From: ATM1 sp003577165
GTDB taxonomy: Bacteria > Armatimonadota > Fimbriimonadia > Fimbriimonadales > ATM1
Length of the DNA stretch: 64,000 nucleotides
Assembly (NCBI GenBank): GCA_030263715.1
Contig: SZPM01000004.1
Location: 186,001-250,000, forward strand
Direction: 5' to 3'
Part shown: piece by piece, positions 26,637 to 35,446 of the stretch
Numbering within the stretch: position 1 is the first letter of the stretch
Layout: each line of letters begins with the position of its first letter
Made by a program: the position numbers and the translations under genes
Notes under the pieces: generated by a model
Told to the model about the DNA's origin: nothing
What the model saw: only the letters and a program-made list of their open reading frames with translations
The model's database searches: none

Positions 26637-27005
26637 ATGGTTCAGCAGTATTCGAGACTGAAAGTAGCGGACAACTCGGGAGCGCGGGAAGTGCTCTGCA
26701 TCCGCGTACTTAAGGGTTCTCAGCCGCGTTACGGCGGCGTGGGAGACATCATCGTAGGTGCGGTGAAGTCTTCCACTCCGAACATGCCGGTCAAAAAAGG
26801 CGATGTGGTTCGTGCGGTGATCGTCCGAACGAAGAAGGCGATCCGCCGAGCGGACGGCAGCACGCTTCGGTTCGATGAAAACGCATGCGTGCTTATCACT
26901 CCGCAGAAAGAACCCCGCGGCACGCGAATCTTCGGCCCGGTCGCCCGTGAACTCCGCGATCGCGATTTCATGAAAATCGTGTCGCTTGCGCCGGAGGTGC
27001 TCTGA
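26637..27005 (+). CDS. rplN: 50S ribosomal protein L14
   Basis: 122 residues, canonical length. MVQQYSRLKVADNSGAREVLCIRVL start, KKGDVVRAVIVRTKK and CVLITPQKEPRGTRIFGPVARELRDRDFMKIVSLAPEVL end. GGAG 8 bp upstream. Located at the 50S/30S interface. TGATG overlap with rplX. Confidence 0.98.
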   Translation: MVQQYSRLKVADNSGAREVLCIRVLKGSQPRYGGVGDIIVGAVKSSTPNMPVKKGDVVRAVIVRTKKAIRRADGSTLRFDENACVLITPQKEPRGTRIFGPVARELRDRDFMKIVSLAPEVL

Positions 27006-27382
27006 TGATTAAGGCAGTCAAGCCCGCTCCCAAGATGAAGATTCGGACCGGCGACACGGTCCTCGTCATCGCCGGCAAGGACAAAGGTCAAAGGGGCCGC
27101 GTGATTCGCGTCATCCCGGAAAAGCAGATGGTCGTGCTCGAGGGCCTGACTAAGGACAAGGAGGGCAATGCCGTGCCGCTCAACGCGGTGTGGAAGCACC
27201 GCAAGTCCAGGCAGGCGGACCAGCCCGGGGACCGAATCCGGCGACCCTCACCGCTCCACGTCAGCAAGGTGATGCTCATCGACCCGCACTCCGATAAGCC
27301 AACGCGAGTCGGCAGACGGCTCGAGGACGGACGAATCGTTCGCTACGCCAAAGTCAGCAAAGAGACAGTCGACATTAAGTAA
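27005..27382 (+). CDS. rplX: 50S ribosomal protein L24
   Basis: 125 residues. KOW-motif assembly initiator: MKIRTGDTVLVIAGKDKGQRGRVIRVIPEKQMVVLEGL. Contains HVSKVMLIDP and RVGRRLEDGRIVRYAK. Slightly longer than the 105-residue average because of a basic mid-region insert (RKSRQADQPGDRIRR). Confidence 0.95.
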   Translation: MIKAVKPAPKMKIRTGDTVLVIAGKDKGQRGRVIRVIPEKQMVVLEGLTKDKEGNAVPLNAVWKHRKSRQADQPGDRIRRPSPLHVSKVMLIDPHSDKPTRVGRRLEDGRIVRYAKVSKETVDIK

Positions 27383-27396
27383 TCGAGACATCGAAG

Positions 27397-27975
27397 ATGG
27401 CAAAGAAGGAAGCTGCAGCCGTAATCAAGCCGCCGAAGAGCAGGCTTAGGGATCACTACGAATCGGTGGTCGTGCCGGAACTCCGCAAGGAGTTCGGGTA
27501 CCGCTCCGTCATGCAAGTCCCGCGCCTTGAAAAGATCGTCGTCAACATGGGCGTCGGCGGCGCGCTCAAGGACGCGAAACTGCTTGAGAATTCCATCCGC
27601 GACATGACGGCGGTCACGGGGCAGAAGCCCGTCGTCACCACGTCCACAAAGTCCATCTCCAACTTCCGCGTGCGCGAAGGCGACAAGATCGGCTGCAAGG
27701 TTACGCTGCGAGGGGAGCGGATGTACCACTTCCTCGACAAGTTGATCACGGTCGTTTTCCCGAGGCTCCGCGACTTCCAAGGCCTGCCTTCCAAGTCCTT
27801 CGACGGCCGCGGCAACTACGCGCTTGGCCTGAAGGAACAGCTTGTCTTTCCGGAGATCAACTACGACACGTTTGATCGCATCCGGGGAATGGACATCGTC
27901 ATTTGCACTACCGCGCCCAACGACCAGGAAGCCAAGGCGTTCCTGCGACTCATGGGCATGCCGATCAAGGAATAG
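27397..27975 (+). CDS. rplE: 50S ribosomal protein L5
   Basis: 192 residues with a short Ala/Lys-rich N-terminal extension before the family start RLRDHYESVV. KIVVNMGVGGALKDAKLL, AVTGQKPVVTTSTKSISNFRVREGDKIGCKVTLRG and RGMDIVICTTAPNDQEAKAFLRLMGMPIK are diagnostic. Binds 5S rRNA. In most bacteria rpsN follows; here a second EF-G gene comes first. Confidence 0.98.
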   Translation: MAKKEAAAVIKPPKSRLRDHYESVVVPELRKEFGYRSVMQVPRLEKIVVNMGVGGALKDAKLLENSIRDMTAVTGQKPVVTTSTKSISNFRVREGDKIGCKVTLRGERMYHFLDKLITVVFPRLRDFQGLPSKSFDGRGNYALGLKEQLVFPEINYDTFDRIRGMDIVICTTAPNDQEAKAFLRLMGMPIKE

Positions 27976-27992
27976 GTTGAGGGGTTAACCGA

Positions 27993-30062
27993 GTGCAGCA
28001 GTATTCCGCAGACAAGATTCGAAACGTCGCCATCGTCGGACATGGCGGCGCGGGCAAGACCACGCTTGTGGAGCAGATGCTGTACGCCTCCGGGGGGGCC
28101 GATCGCTTGGGGTCGGTCGACCAAGGCTCCTCTCACTCCGATTTCGACCCGCAGGAGATTCGTCGGAAGATCAGCCTCAATGCTTCCGTCATCCCGATCG
28201 AATGGAAGGGTCACAAGATCAACCTGATTGACATTCCTGGATACCCCGATTTCATCGGCGACCTCTACGGTGTCTCGCGCATCGTCGAAGCGATGGTCAT
28301 CGTCACGCCCGCACAGGCGGACATCGACGTCGGCTTCGATAACGCTTGGGAAGTCGCGGAGGAATCCGGCCTTTCGCGGCTCATCTTCGTGAACAAGATG
28401 GAGCGCGACAACGCGGATCACACCGCGCTCCTCAAAGCGCTCGACCAACGTTACGGTAAACGCGTGGTCCCGGTGCAGGTTCCAATCGGGCATCAGACTT
28501 CTTTTCGCGGTGTCTATGACCTCATCGACGGGAAGGCGCACGTCGGTGGAGTCAAGGATGGCAAGTCCGAAGATCCGCCTGCGGATGTCGCAGGTGAGGC
28601 CAGCAAGGCTCGCGACGGCATGATGGACGCGGCCGCCGAAGGCGACGACGACCTGATGATGAAATACCTCGACGGCGAGTCGCTCACAGAACAGGAGATC
28701 GAGCACGGCCTCGAAGTTGGCGTCAGCCATGGCAAGGTGTATCCCGTTTTGATGGGCAGCGCTTCGACAGGCATCGGAGTGACGATGCTGCTCGACCACC
28801 TCATCGGATTGATCCCGAGTCCGGCGGAAAAGCCGAAGGTTTGGGGCGGGGAAGAGGTGAAGTGCGACGAAGCGGCGCCGCTTTCAGCGTTTGTCTTCAA
28901 AACGACCGCGGACCCGTTCGTCGGACGCATCAACTACGTGCGAGTAATGACTGGCGCTCTAAAGGCCGACTCTCCCCTCAAAAACATGAGCACCGAGGAG
29001 AACGAGCGCATCGGTTCGCTGTTTTTCCCGCGAGGCAAGGAGCAGCTCCAGGCGCCCGCCGTTTCGGCCGGCGACATTGCGGCGATCTCGAAACTTCAAA
29101 AGACGCGCACGGGCGACACCCTCTGCGATCCGAAGAACCCCCGCAAGTACCCGCCGATCGAGTACCCGGAGCCGATTTATCGCCTCGCGATCGTCGCGAA
29201 ATCAAAGACCGATGAAGACAAAATCGGCGGCGCGCTTCAAAGAATCGTCGACGAAGATCCGACATTCCACCACGTGCGAAACGCAGAAACGTCGCAAGAC
29301 CTCATCGAGGGGATGGGCGACATCCATCTCGACGTGGTCATCGAGAAGCTGCGCGACAAATTCGGCGTCAACGTCGAAACGGTCGAGGCGAGAATCCCCT
29401 ACCGCGAAACGGTGCGGGGTTCGGCCAAGGCGCAAGGGAAGTACAAGAAGCAAACCGGCGGCCGCGGACAATACGGCGACTGCCATATCGAACTGAGCAG
29501 CCTCGAGAGGGGCGCTGGCTATCAATATGTGGACTCGATCGTGGGTGGAGCGATACCGAAAAACTACCTGCCCGCAATCGACAAGGGCATCCAAGAAGCC
29601 ATGGCGAAAGGCGTGGTAGCCGGATTCCCCGTCGTAGACATCAAAGTCAACGTGTTCCACGGCAGTTACCACGACGTGGACTCCAGTGAGCAAGCCTTCA
29701 AGCAGGCAGGTGCCCTCGCCTTCCGGAACGCCGTAGAGCAAGCGCAGCCGACGATCCTCGAGCCGATCCTCTACGTCGAAATCGACGTTCCGGAGGAGTT
29801 CACGGGCGATGTCATGGGCGATCTGAATAACCGCCGAGGAAGGCCGCTCGGAATGGAGATGATTGCGCCGGGCAAGCAGCGCATCCAGGCGGACGTTCCC
29901 ATGGCCACCATGATGAAGTACGCCCTGGACCTTCGCTCTATCACGAAGGGGCGAGGCCGATTCCGGCAGAGGTTCGCCCGGTACGAGGAATTGCCCATGA
30001 ACGAACAGGAGACGCTGAAGAAGGAGTACGCGAAGCGGAGAGCCGAGGAGGCAGAAGCCTGA
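27993..30062 (+). CDS. EF-G-like GTPase (EF-G2 type) inserted in the spc operon
   Basis: 689 residues with full EF-G domain order. The GTPase motifs diverge: G1 GHGGAGKT at 16-23; switch I lacks RGITI (RRKISLNAS at 57-65); G3 is DIPGY at 80-84, with Tyr where EF-G has the catalytic His; G4 is NKME at 134-137. Domains III-V remain recognisable (EGMGDIHLDVVIEK, KKQTGGRGQYGDCHIEL, FHGSYHDVDSSEQAFKQAG, MGDLNNRRGRPLGMEM). These features match the EF-G2 paralogue group, whose GTPase behaviour and role differ from classical EF-G. It lies 17 bp after rplE and before rpsN. A fusidic-acid-type resistance factor is a less likely reading. Confidence 0.9.
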   Translation: MQQYSADKIRNVAIVGHGGAGKTTLVEQMLYASGGADRLGSVDQGSSHSDFDPQEIRRKISLNASVIPIEWKGHKINLIDIPGYPDFIGDLYGVSRIVEAMVIVTPAQADIDVGFDNAWEVAEESGLSRLIFVNKMERDNADHTALLKALDQRYGKRVVPVQVPIGHQTSFRGVYDLIDGKAHVGGVKDGKSEDPPADVAGEASKARDGMMDAAAEGDDDLMMKYLDGESLTEQEIEHGLEVGVSHGKVYPVLMGSASTGIGVTMLLDHLIGLIPSPAEKPKVWGGEEVKCDEAAPLSAFVFKTTADPFVGRINYVRVMTGALKADSPLKNMSTEENERIGSLFFPRGKEQLQAPAVSAGDIAAISKLQKTRTGDTLCDPKNPRKYPPIEYPEPIYRLAIVAKSKTDEDKIGGALQRIVDEDPTFHHVRNAETSQDLIEGMGDIHLDVVIEKLRDKFGVNVETVEARIPYRETVRGSAKAQGKYKKQTGGRGQYGDCHIELSSLERGAGYQYVDSIVGGAIPKNYLPAIDKGIQEAMAKGVVAGFPVVDIKVNVFHGSYHDVDSSEQAFKQAGALAFRNAVEQAQPTILEPILYVEIDVPEEFTGDVMGDLNNRRGRPLGMEMIAPGKQRIQADVPMATMMKYALDLRSITKGRGRFRQRFARYEELPMNEQETLKKEYAKRRAEEAEA

Positions 30063-30066
30063 CGGG

Positions 30067-30072
30067 TATAAT
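30067..30072 (+). promoter_or_regulatory. Consensus -10 TATAAT before rpsN
   Basis: TATAAT lies at the very end of the EF-G2 gene region, 46 bp before the rpsN ATG. No recognisable -35 is seen 17 bp upstream. It could give internal transcription of the rest of the spc genes. Confidence 0.35.
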
Positions 30073-30117
30073 CGAAAATTGTGTCTCGATATCCGCAATT
30101 GCGAATCGGAGAGAACT

Positions 30118-30303
30118 ATGGCAAAAAAGTGCCTAATTGAGAAACAGAAACATAAGCCGAAATTCAAAGTGCGAGCATACAACCGATGCTCGATCTGCGG
30201 AAGGCCGCATGGCTACTTCCGCTACTTCGGCGTGTGCCGCATCTGTCTAAGGGAGTTGGCCAACAAAGGCATGCTCCCGGGAGTCACGAAGTCGAGTTGG
30301 TAA
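30118..30303 (+). CDS. rpsN: 30S ribosomal protein S14, zinc-binding type Z
   Basis: 61 residues, the short zinc-containing form. Four cysteines: CSIC in NRCSICGRPHG and CRIC in FGVCRICLREL. C-terminus MLPGVTKSSW is typical. ATG preceded by GGAGAG. It lies 3 bp before rpsH. Confidence 0.98.
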   Translation: MAKKCLIEKQKHKPKFKVRAYNRCSICGRPHGYFRYFGVCRICLRELANKGMLPGVTKSSW

Positions 30304-30306
30304 CTT

Positions 30307-30702
30307 ATGCATAGCGATCCGATCTCTGACCTGTTGACTCGAGTGCGAAACGCTTACAGAGCGAAGCACGCGACCGTTGATGTTCCACACAGCAAGATCA
30401 AGGAAGGCATCGCAGGCCTCCTTCGATCGGAAGGAGTTGTCGCGGACGTCGAAGTCGTTCGTGAAACCGCCTTCCCGACCCTGAGACTGCACCTGCGATA
30501 CGACAGCAAACGCCGTCCCGTGCTGCGCCAACTAAAGAGAATCAGCAGGCCGGGTCTGCGTGTCTACAAGGCCGCTCGTGAACTTCGGCCTGTTCGTAGC
30601 GGCATGGCGACGCAGATCGTCAGCACGAATCAAGGTCTGATGACGGACCGCGAGGCGCGAAAGCGAAGAATCGGTGGAGAGATTCTTTGCGAGATTTGGT
30701 AG
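30307..30702 (+). CDS. rpsH: 30S ribosomal protein S8
   Basis: 131 residues. Central-domain 16S binder; in E. coli S8 represses the spc operon near rplE. HSDPISDLLTRVRNAYRAKH start and the C-terminal ISRPGLRVYK, MATQIVSTNQGLMTDREARKRRIGGEILCEIW are diagnostic. Confidence 0.98.
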   Translation: MHSDPISDLLTRVRNAYRAKHATVDVPHSKIKEGIAGLLRSEGVVADVEVVRETAFPTLRLHLRYDSKRRPVLRQLKRISRPGLRVYKAARELRPVRSGMATQIVSTNQGLMTDREARKRRIGGEILCEIW

Positions 30703-30710
30703 GTTGAGCA

Positions 30711-31268
30711 ATGTCACGTATTGGTGAAAAGCCGATTCCGATTCCGAGTGGGGTGACTGTTGAAGTCGAGCCCGGCAATCGAGTGCGCGTGAAGGGACCG
30801 AAGGGCGAACTTTCAGAGCAAGTGAGTCCCGACCTTTCCGTAGCGATCGAAGAGGGCCAAGTGCTTGTCGCGAGGCCGTCGCAACAAGCGCGCCACAGAA
30901 GCCAACATGGCCTCGCTCGCACCCTCATCTCCAATATGGTGGTCGGTGTCAGCCAGGGATTCGAGAAGGGACTTGAGATCCACGGCGTCGGCTATCGTGC
31001 GACGGTCGAAGGCTCGGATCTGGTGCTCAACATCGGCTATTCGCACCCAGTTCGAGTGTCCCCCCCACCCGGAATCCAGTTTGAGGTGGGGCAGGAAGAT
31101 CGCTCCAGGATTATCCAAGTGAAGGTCCGAGGGATCGACCGGCAGAAGGTCGGTCAGGTTGCCGCAGACATCCGACGAGTTCGAAAGCCTGACCCCTACA
31201 AAGGGAAGGGCATACGCTATCAAGGTGAGTACATCAAACTCAAGCAAGGTAAGCGCGCCGCAAGTTAG
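30711..31268 (+). CDS. rplF: 50S ribosomal protein L6
   Basis: 185 residues. Two tandem alpha/beta domains near the factor-binding site. MSRIGEKPIPIPSGVTVEVE start, GVSQGFEKGLEIHGVGYRATVEG and the C-terminal RKPDPYKGKGIRYQGE are typical. Confidence 0.98.
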   Translation: MSRIGEKPIPIPSGVTVEVEPGNRVRVKGPKGELSEQVSPDLSVAIEEGQVLVARPSQQARHRSQHGLARTLISNMVVGVSQGFEKGLEIHGVGYRATVEGSDLVLNIGYSHPVRVSPPPGIQFEVGQEDRSRIIQVKVRGIDRQKVGQVAADIRRVRKPDPYKGKGIRYQGEYIKLKQGKRAAS

Positions 31269-31280
31269 CGCACAACTGCA

Positions 31281-31631
31281 ATGAGCAAGACGACACAAGA
31301 CATGCGAGTATTGAGGCACAAGCGCCTCCGCAAGCGAGTGACCGGAACTGCGGAACGGCCGCGGCTTTCGGTGTTTAGAAGCCTGAAGCACATCATCGTT
31401 CAAGTCATCGATGATGAGCACGGGGTTACGCTCGCAGCCGCCAGCAGCCTGGAAAAGGGCATTGAGAAGGGCGGCAACATCGACGGAGCCAAGGCGGTCG
31501 GCAAACTGATCGCCGAGCGATCGAAAGAGAAGGGAATCAAAAGGGTCGTCTTCGACCGCGGCGGTTTCCGATACGCAGGGCGCGTAGCCGCGCTCGCACA
31601 AGCGGCCCGAGAGGCCGGGATGGAGTTCTAA
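31281..31631 (+). CDS. rplR: 50S ribosomal protein L18
   Basis: 116 residues; 5S rRNA binder. RVLRHKRLRKRVTGTAERPRLSVFRSLKHIIVQVIDD, GAKAVGKLIAERSKEKGIKRVVFDRGGFRYAGRVAALAQAAREAGMEF ends the protein. Five bp before rpsE. Confidence 0.98.
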   Translation: MSKTTQDMRVLRHKRLRKRVTGTAERPRLSVFRSLKHIIVQVIDDEHGVTLAAASSLEKGIEKGGNIDGAKAVGKLIAERSKEKGIKRVVFDRGGFRYAGRVAALAQAAREAGMEF

Positions 31632-31636
31632 ACAGA

Positions 31637-32209
31637 ATGCGCGGTGGACGTTTCGACAGTTCGAGAGGACAGGAAAGCGACGGCCTCGATGTAAGGGTCG
31701 TCCAGACCAACAAGGTCTCCAAGACGCACAAGGGCGGACGCACCATGTCTTGGAGCGTGCTTGTCGTCGTAGGCGATGGCCAAGGCCGGGTAGGAGCAGC
31801 CATCGGCAAGGCCCGGGGCGTTCCCGACGCGATCCGAAAGGGTGAGGACGCGGCTCGAAAGTCCATGATCCGAGTGCCGATGGTGGACCGCACCATTCCC
31901 CACCGCATCATCGGACAAGAAGGCAGCACGCGAGTTCTCCTTCAGCCCGCGAGCGAGGGAACCGGCGTCGTCGCTGGTGGCGCCGTTCGGTCCATCCTGG
32001 AAGCCGCAGGCATCCACGACGTGCTCGCCAAAACCCTCGGCAGCCGAAACGCGGTCAACTGCGCATGGGCCGCGCTCAATGCGCTGGAACAACTCACGGA
32101 TCCGAAAGAGCGAGCCGCACAAAGAAGCCTCGAACTCAAGGACATCGCGCCGTGGTTCACCAAAGAATCGAAAGAGGAAGCACATGAAGTTGCAAGTGAA
32201 GTTGGTTAA
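31637..32209 (+). CDS. rpsE: 30S ribosomal protein S5
   Basis: 190 residues. RVVQTNKVSKTHKGGRTMSWSVLVVVGDGQGRVGAAIGKARGVPDAIRKGEDAARK is the S5 N-domain; the second domain carries GVVAGGAVRSILEAAGIHDVLAKTLGSRNAVNCAWAAL. The C-terminal tail (SKEEAHEVASEVG) overlaps rpmD by 26 bp. Confidence 0.98.
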   Translation: MRGGRFDSSRGQESDGLDVRVVQTNKVSKTHKGGRTMSWSVLVVVGDGQGRVGAAIGKARGVPDAIRKGEDAARKSMIRVPMVDRTIPHRIIGQEGSTRVLLQPASEGTGVVAGGAVRSILEAAGIHDVLAKTLGSRNAVNCAWAALNALEQLTDPKERAAQRSLELKDIAPWFTKESKEEAHEVASEVG

Positions 32210-32381
32210 GAGTCCAATCGGCAACAACGTCGGCAATCGCAGAACCGTCACCGCGCTCGGTTTGCGTAAGCTCCACCAAGTCGTGATCCACGAAGACACG
32301 CCTTCCATCCGAGGCATGCTTCACAAGGTGCGCCACATGGTGGAAGTCCGTCCCCTGGAGGAATCCAATGCGACTTCATGA
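32184..32381 (+). CDS. rpmD: 50S ribosomal protein L30
   Basis: 65 residues. MKLQVKLVKSPIGNNVGNRRTVTALGLRKLHQVVIHEDTPSIRGMLHKVRHMVEV matches the ferredoxin-like L30 fold. GAGGAAG precedes the ATG inside rpsE. It overlaps rpsE by 26 bp and rplO by 14 bp, so translation of all three is coupled. Confidence 0.97.
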   Translation: MKLQVKLVKSPIGNNVGNRRTVTALGLRKLHQVVIHEDTPSIRGMLHKVRHMVEVRPLEESNATS

Positions 32382-32808
32382 TTTGAAGCCGGACTCCGGC
32401 AGTCGGAAGAAGAAGCGGCGCGTCGGCCGCGGAATCGGCAGCGGCTCAGGCAAAACCGCCTCGCGAGGAACGAAAGGCCAGAAGTCGAGGACGAGCATCC
32501 ATCCCGGATTCGAAGGCGGCCAGACGCCGATCCACCGCCGGCTTCCCGTTCGAAAAGGCTTCCGCAACCCGAACAGCAAGGTGTACGCGGTTCTGAACTT
32601 GTCGGTCCTCGAAGAAGCCTTCGCCTCGGGGGACGAAGTCACGCCAGAGATCGCCCGCACCAAGGGCCTGGTCGGCAACATGAAGAGCGGTCTGAAGGTG
32701 CTTGGATTCGGCGAGGTCACGAAGAAACTCAAGGTCTCGGCGCACGCCTTTAGCAAGACGGCGGAAGAGAAGATCGTCAAGGCGGGAGGAGAGGTCATCC
32801 GCTTGTGA
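32368..32808 (+). CDS. rplO: 50S ribosomal protein L15
   Basis: 146 residues. MRLHDLKPDSGSRKKKRRVGRGIGSGSGKTASRGTKGQKSR is the basic Gly-rich L15 N-terminus; the globular end has KVLGFGEVTKKLKVSAHAFSKTAEEKIVKAGGEVI. It overlaps secY by 4 bp. Confidence 0.98.
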   Translation: MRLHDLKPDSGSRKKKRRVGRGIGSGSGKTASRGTKGQKSRTSIHPGFEGGQTPIHRRLPVRKGFRNPNSKVYAVLNLSVLEEAFASGDEVTPEIARTKGLVGNMKSGLKVLGFGEVTKKLKVSAHAFSKTAEEKIVKAGGEVIRL

Positions 32809-34103
32809 AATTGGCGGACACGATTCGAGCCGCATGGGCCGAACCGGAGCTTCGGCAGAGAATCCTGTTCGTCTTTGCGATGTTCGGCGTGTATGCCGTT
32901 GGGCTTCACGTTCAAGTTCCCGTTCCCGGATACAGCCCCCAGGAAGTTCTCGCGAAATTGACCGGTTCGGGCGGCCTGTTGGACATGCTGAACATGTTCA
33001 CGGGCGGCGCGTTGCGCAGGCTTAGCATCTTCGCTCTCGGCCTCAACCCATACATCACGGCCTCGATCATCATGCAGTTGATGACGATCGCCATCCCATC
33101 GCTCAAGAAAGAGCAAATGGAGGGCGGTCAGTACGAGCGGATGAAGCGAGCGCAAAGAACACGCGCGCTCACAATCGTCCTTTGCGTGTTCCAAGGGCTC
33201 GGGTTCATTCAGATGCTCACGGGTGGCCTTCCACTGGCACCGCTCGCAAAGGTCATGATCATCGTCTTCTGGATGGCGGGAGCCATGATGGTGCTCTGGC
33301 TCGGCGAGCAGATCCAAGAGAAGGGAATTGGCCAGGGCGTCAGCCTGATGATCTTCGCTGGCATCGTGATTTCATTCCCGCTTCAGATCGAAAGGCTGGC
33401 GAAAGACGAGTTCATCCAGATCTGGCAGATTCTGCTGCTCGCAGCGATCTTCATCGGCGTGACCGCGATGATCGTCTTCTTCACCCAAGCGCAGAGGAGA
33501 ATCACAATCCAGCACATGCGCCGCAACTTTGGGTCGAAGATGCTGGGCGGCGGGAGCAGTTTCCTGCCCATTCCGGTCAACGCCGCTGGCGTTATTCCGA
33601 TCATCTTTGCGATCTCCCTCCTGTACATGCCGCAAACGTTCGCGTCGTTTGCGCCCGGGACCGAGTGGGCCGTCTTCTGGACGAACGTCGGGTCCTTCTT
33701 CAGCCCGAATCCGCAAACGGCGTTCTGGTACCACTGGGTGTCAGGCTCCCTGGTCTACGCAGGGCTCATCTTCTTCTTCACCTATTTCTACACAGCGATT
33801 CAGTTCAACGTCGAAGACATCGCAGCGCACCTCAAAAGATCCGGCGCCTACATCCCGGGCGTTCGGCAAGGCAAGCAGACGGAAGAGTTTCTCGACCAGG
33901 TCATCAGTCGGATCACCGTCGTCGGCGCGCTGTTCCTTGCGTTTGTGTCGTTGATTCCTTTTTACGTGCCGAGCATCACCCAGATCAACAGCCAAACGTT
34001 CAACTTAGTCGGCGGCACATCGCTCCTCATCATCGTGAGCGTCGTCCTCGACTTGATGCGGCAGGTGGAAGCCAACTTGATCATGCGCGGATACAACAAG
34101 TAA
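32805..34103 (+). CDS. secY: Protein translocase channel subunit SecY
   Basis: 432 residues, ten hydrophobic transmembrane segments. It starts MKLADTIRAAWAEPELRQRILFVFAMFGVYAVGLHVQVPVPG. It contains the plug-region NMFTGGALRRLSIFALGLNPYITASIIMQL and the cytosolic loops QRRITIQHMRR and IPGVRQGKQTEEFLDQVISRITVVGALFLA. The GTG start overlaps rplO (GTGA). It forms the SecYEG channel; secE and secG are outside the window. Confidence 0.98.
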   Translation: MKLADTIRAAWAEPELRQRILFVFAMFGVYAVGLHVQVPVPGYSPQEVLAKLTGSGGLLDMLNMFTGGALRRLSIFALGLNPYITASIIMQLMTIAIPSLKKEQMEGGQYERMKRAQRTRALTIVLCVFQGLGFIQMLTGGLPLAPLAKVMIIVFWMAGAMMVLWLGEQIQEKGIGQGVSLMIFAGIVISFPLQIERLAKDEFIQIWQILLLAAIFIGVTAMIVFFTQAQRRITIQHMRRNFGSKMLGGGSSFLPIPVNAAGVIPIIFAISLLYMPQTFASFAPGTEWAVFWTNVGSFFSPNPQTAFWYHWVSGSLVYAGLIFFFTYFYTAIQFNVEDIAAHLKRSGAYIPGVRQGKQTEEFLDQVISRITVVGALFLAFVSLIPFYVPSITQINSQTFNLVGGTSLLIIVSVVLDLMRQVEANLIMRGYNK

Positions 34104-34106
34104 CTC

Positions 34107-34679
34107 ATGCCCGACCTGCGAGTAGTGCTGCTCGGTCCCCCAGGAGTGGGAAAGGGAACCCAGGCGAAGCGAATATGCGAATCGTGCGGTCTCTGCTCGC
34201 TCTCGACAGGTGAGATGCTGCGGCAAGCGGTGGCAGCCGGAACCCCCCTCGGCAAAATCGCCGGCGAGTACATGTCTTGCGGCCGCCTGGTTCCGGACGA
34301 CGTGATCATCGGCGTTGTTCGCGAGCGCTTGTGTGCAGAAACGCTCGACGGAGGTTTCCTGTTGGACGGTTTTCCAAGAACCGTGAAGCAGGCCGAAGCG
34401 CTCGATGCCATGTGCGAGTCGCATGAAAGGCCGATCACACATGTCATCGCATTCGAGGCGGAAGAGAGCGTGCTGCTGCAGCGAATCTCCGGTCGGGCCG
34501 CCATCGAGGGCCGGACGGACGACGATATCGAAGTCGCCAAGCAAAGGCTTCGCGTGTATGAAGAGGCGACCGCGCCCCTCATTGACTACTATGAGAAGCA
34601 GGGCAAGTTGCACAGAATCCCGGCTGGTGGAACCATCTCCGAGGTGTTCGAGTCCGTCCGAGAGGTGCTGGAGTCGTGA
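34107..34679 (+). CDS. adk: Adenylate kinase, short (no zinc LID) form
   Basis: 190 residues. It interconverts ATP + AMP and 2 ADP. P-loop GPPGVGKGT at 10-18, LSTGEMLR AMP-binding motif, DGFPRT and RISGRAAIEGRTDDD. The long bacterial LID insertion (about 30 residues, often Cys4) is absent, giving a short-type enzyme like AK1. Three bp after secY, and it overlaps map by 4 bp (GTGA), the usual spc-operon order. Confidence 0.96.
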   Translation: MPDLRVVLLGPPGVGKGTQAKRICESCGLCSLSTGEMLRQAVAAGTPLGKIAGEYMSCGRLVPDDVIIGVVRERLCAETLDGGFLLDGFPRTVKQAEALDAMCESHERPITHVIAFEAEESVLLQRISGRAAIEGRTDDDIEVAKQRLRVYEEATAPLIDYYEKQGKLHRIPAGGTISEVFESVREVLES

Positions 34680-35446
34680 TCTCCCTTAAAACGGACAAGG
34701 ACTTGCTCAAGATGCGTGAGTGCGGCAGGCTCGTCGCCCTCGCCATCCGGAAAATGGCCGCCCACATCCGGCCCGGGATCACGACTGGTGAACTGGATCG
34801 CATCGGCCACGACTTCTTGGCGCAGAACGGCGCCGTACCCTCCTTTCTCAACTACCGGGGCTTTCCCAAGTCGGTCTGCATCTCCGTCAACGACGAAGTG
34901 GTGCACGGCATCCCGGGCCCGCGGGAACTGCAGGAAGGCGACATCGTGACCCTCGACATCGGCGCCTACAAGGACGGATTCCATGGAGACGGAGCCTGGA
35001 CGTTTCCCGTTGGGGAGATCAGCCCCGCCGCCCGCCGGCTCCTCAATGTCACCCGCGAGGGCCTCTATCAGGGAATAGCCCAAGCTCGGGCGGGGAGGAC
35101 GACGGGCCACATTGGCCACGCGGTCCAGTCCTACGTCGAATCCCAGGGCTGCTCGGTCGTGCGCGACCTCGTGGGACACGCCATCGGCCGCAGGCTCCAC
35201 GAACAGCCCGACGTCCCCAACTTCGGCCGCCCCGGAAGAGGCGAGACCCTTAGACCGGGCATGACGATTTGCATCGAACCCATGATCAACGAAGGAAGGC
35301 CCGAGGTGAAGACCCTGGCGGACGACTGGACGGTCGTCACCCAGGACGGCAAACTCTCGGCCCACTTCGAGCACATGGTAGCCATCACAGACGGCGCGCC
35401 CGAGATACTGACGGCGCTGCCGGAGGAGGAAGCCATCCATGCCTAA
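34676..35446 (+). CDS. map: Methionine aminopeptidase, type I
   Basis: 256 residues. It removes initiator Met co-translationally. Five metal ligands are recognisable: the two Asp in TLDIGAYKDGFHGDGAWTF, His in VGHAIGRRLHEQPDVPN, Glu in ICIEPMINEG and Glu in AHFEHMVAI. GTG start overlapping adk; its end overlaps the infA ATG by 8 bp. Confidence 0.97.
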   Translation: MISLKTDKDLLKMRECGRLVALAIRKMAAHIRPGITTGELDRIGHDFLAQNGAVPSFLNYRGFPKSVCISVNDEVVHGIPGPRELQEGDIVTLDIGAYKDGFHGDGAWTFPVGEISPAARRLLNVTREGLYQGIAQARAGRTTGHIGHAVQSYVESQGCSVVRDLVGHAIGRRLHEQPDVPNFGRPGRGETLRPGMTICIEPMINEGRPEVKTLADDWTVVTQDGKLSAHFEHMVAITDGAPEILTALPEEEAIHA

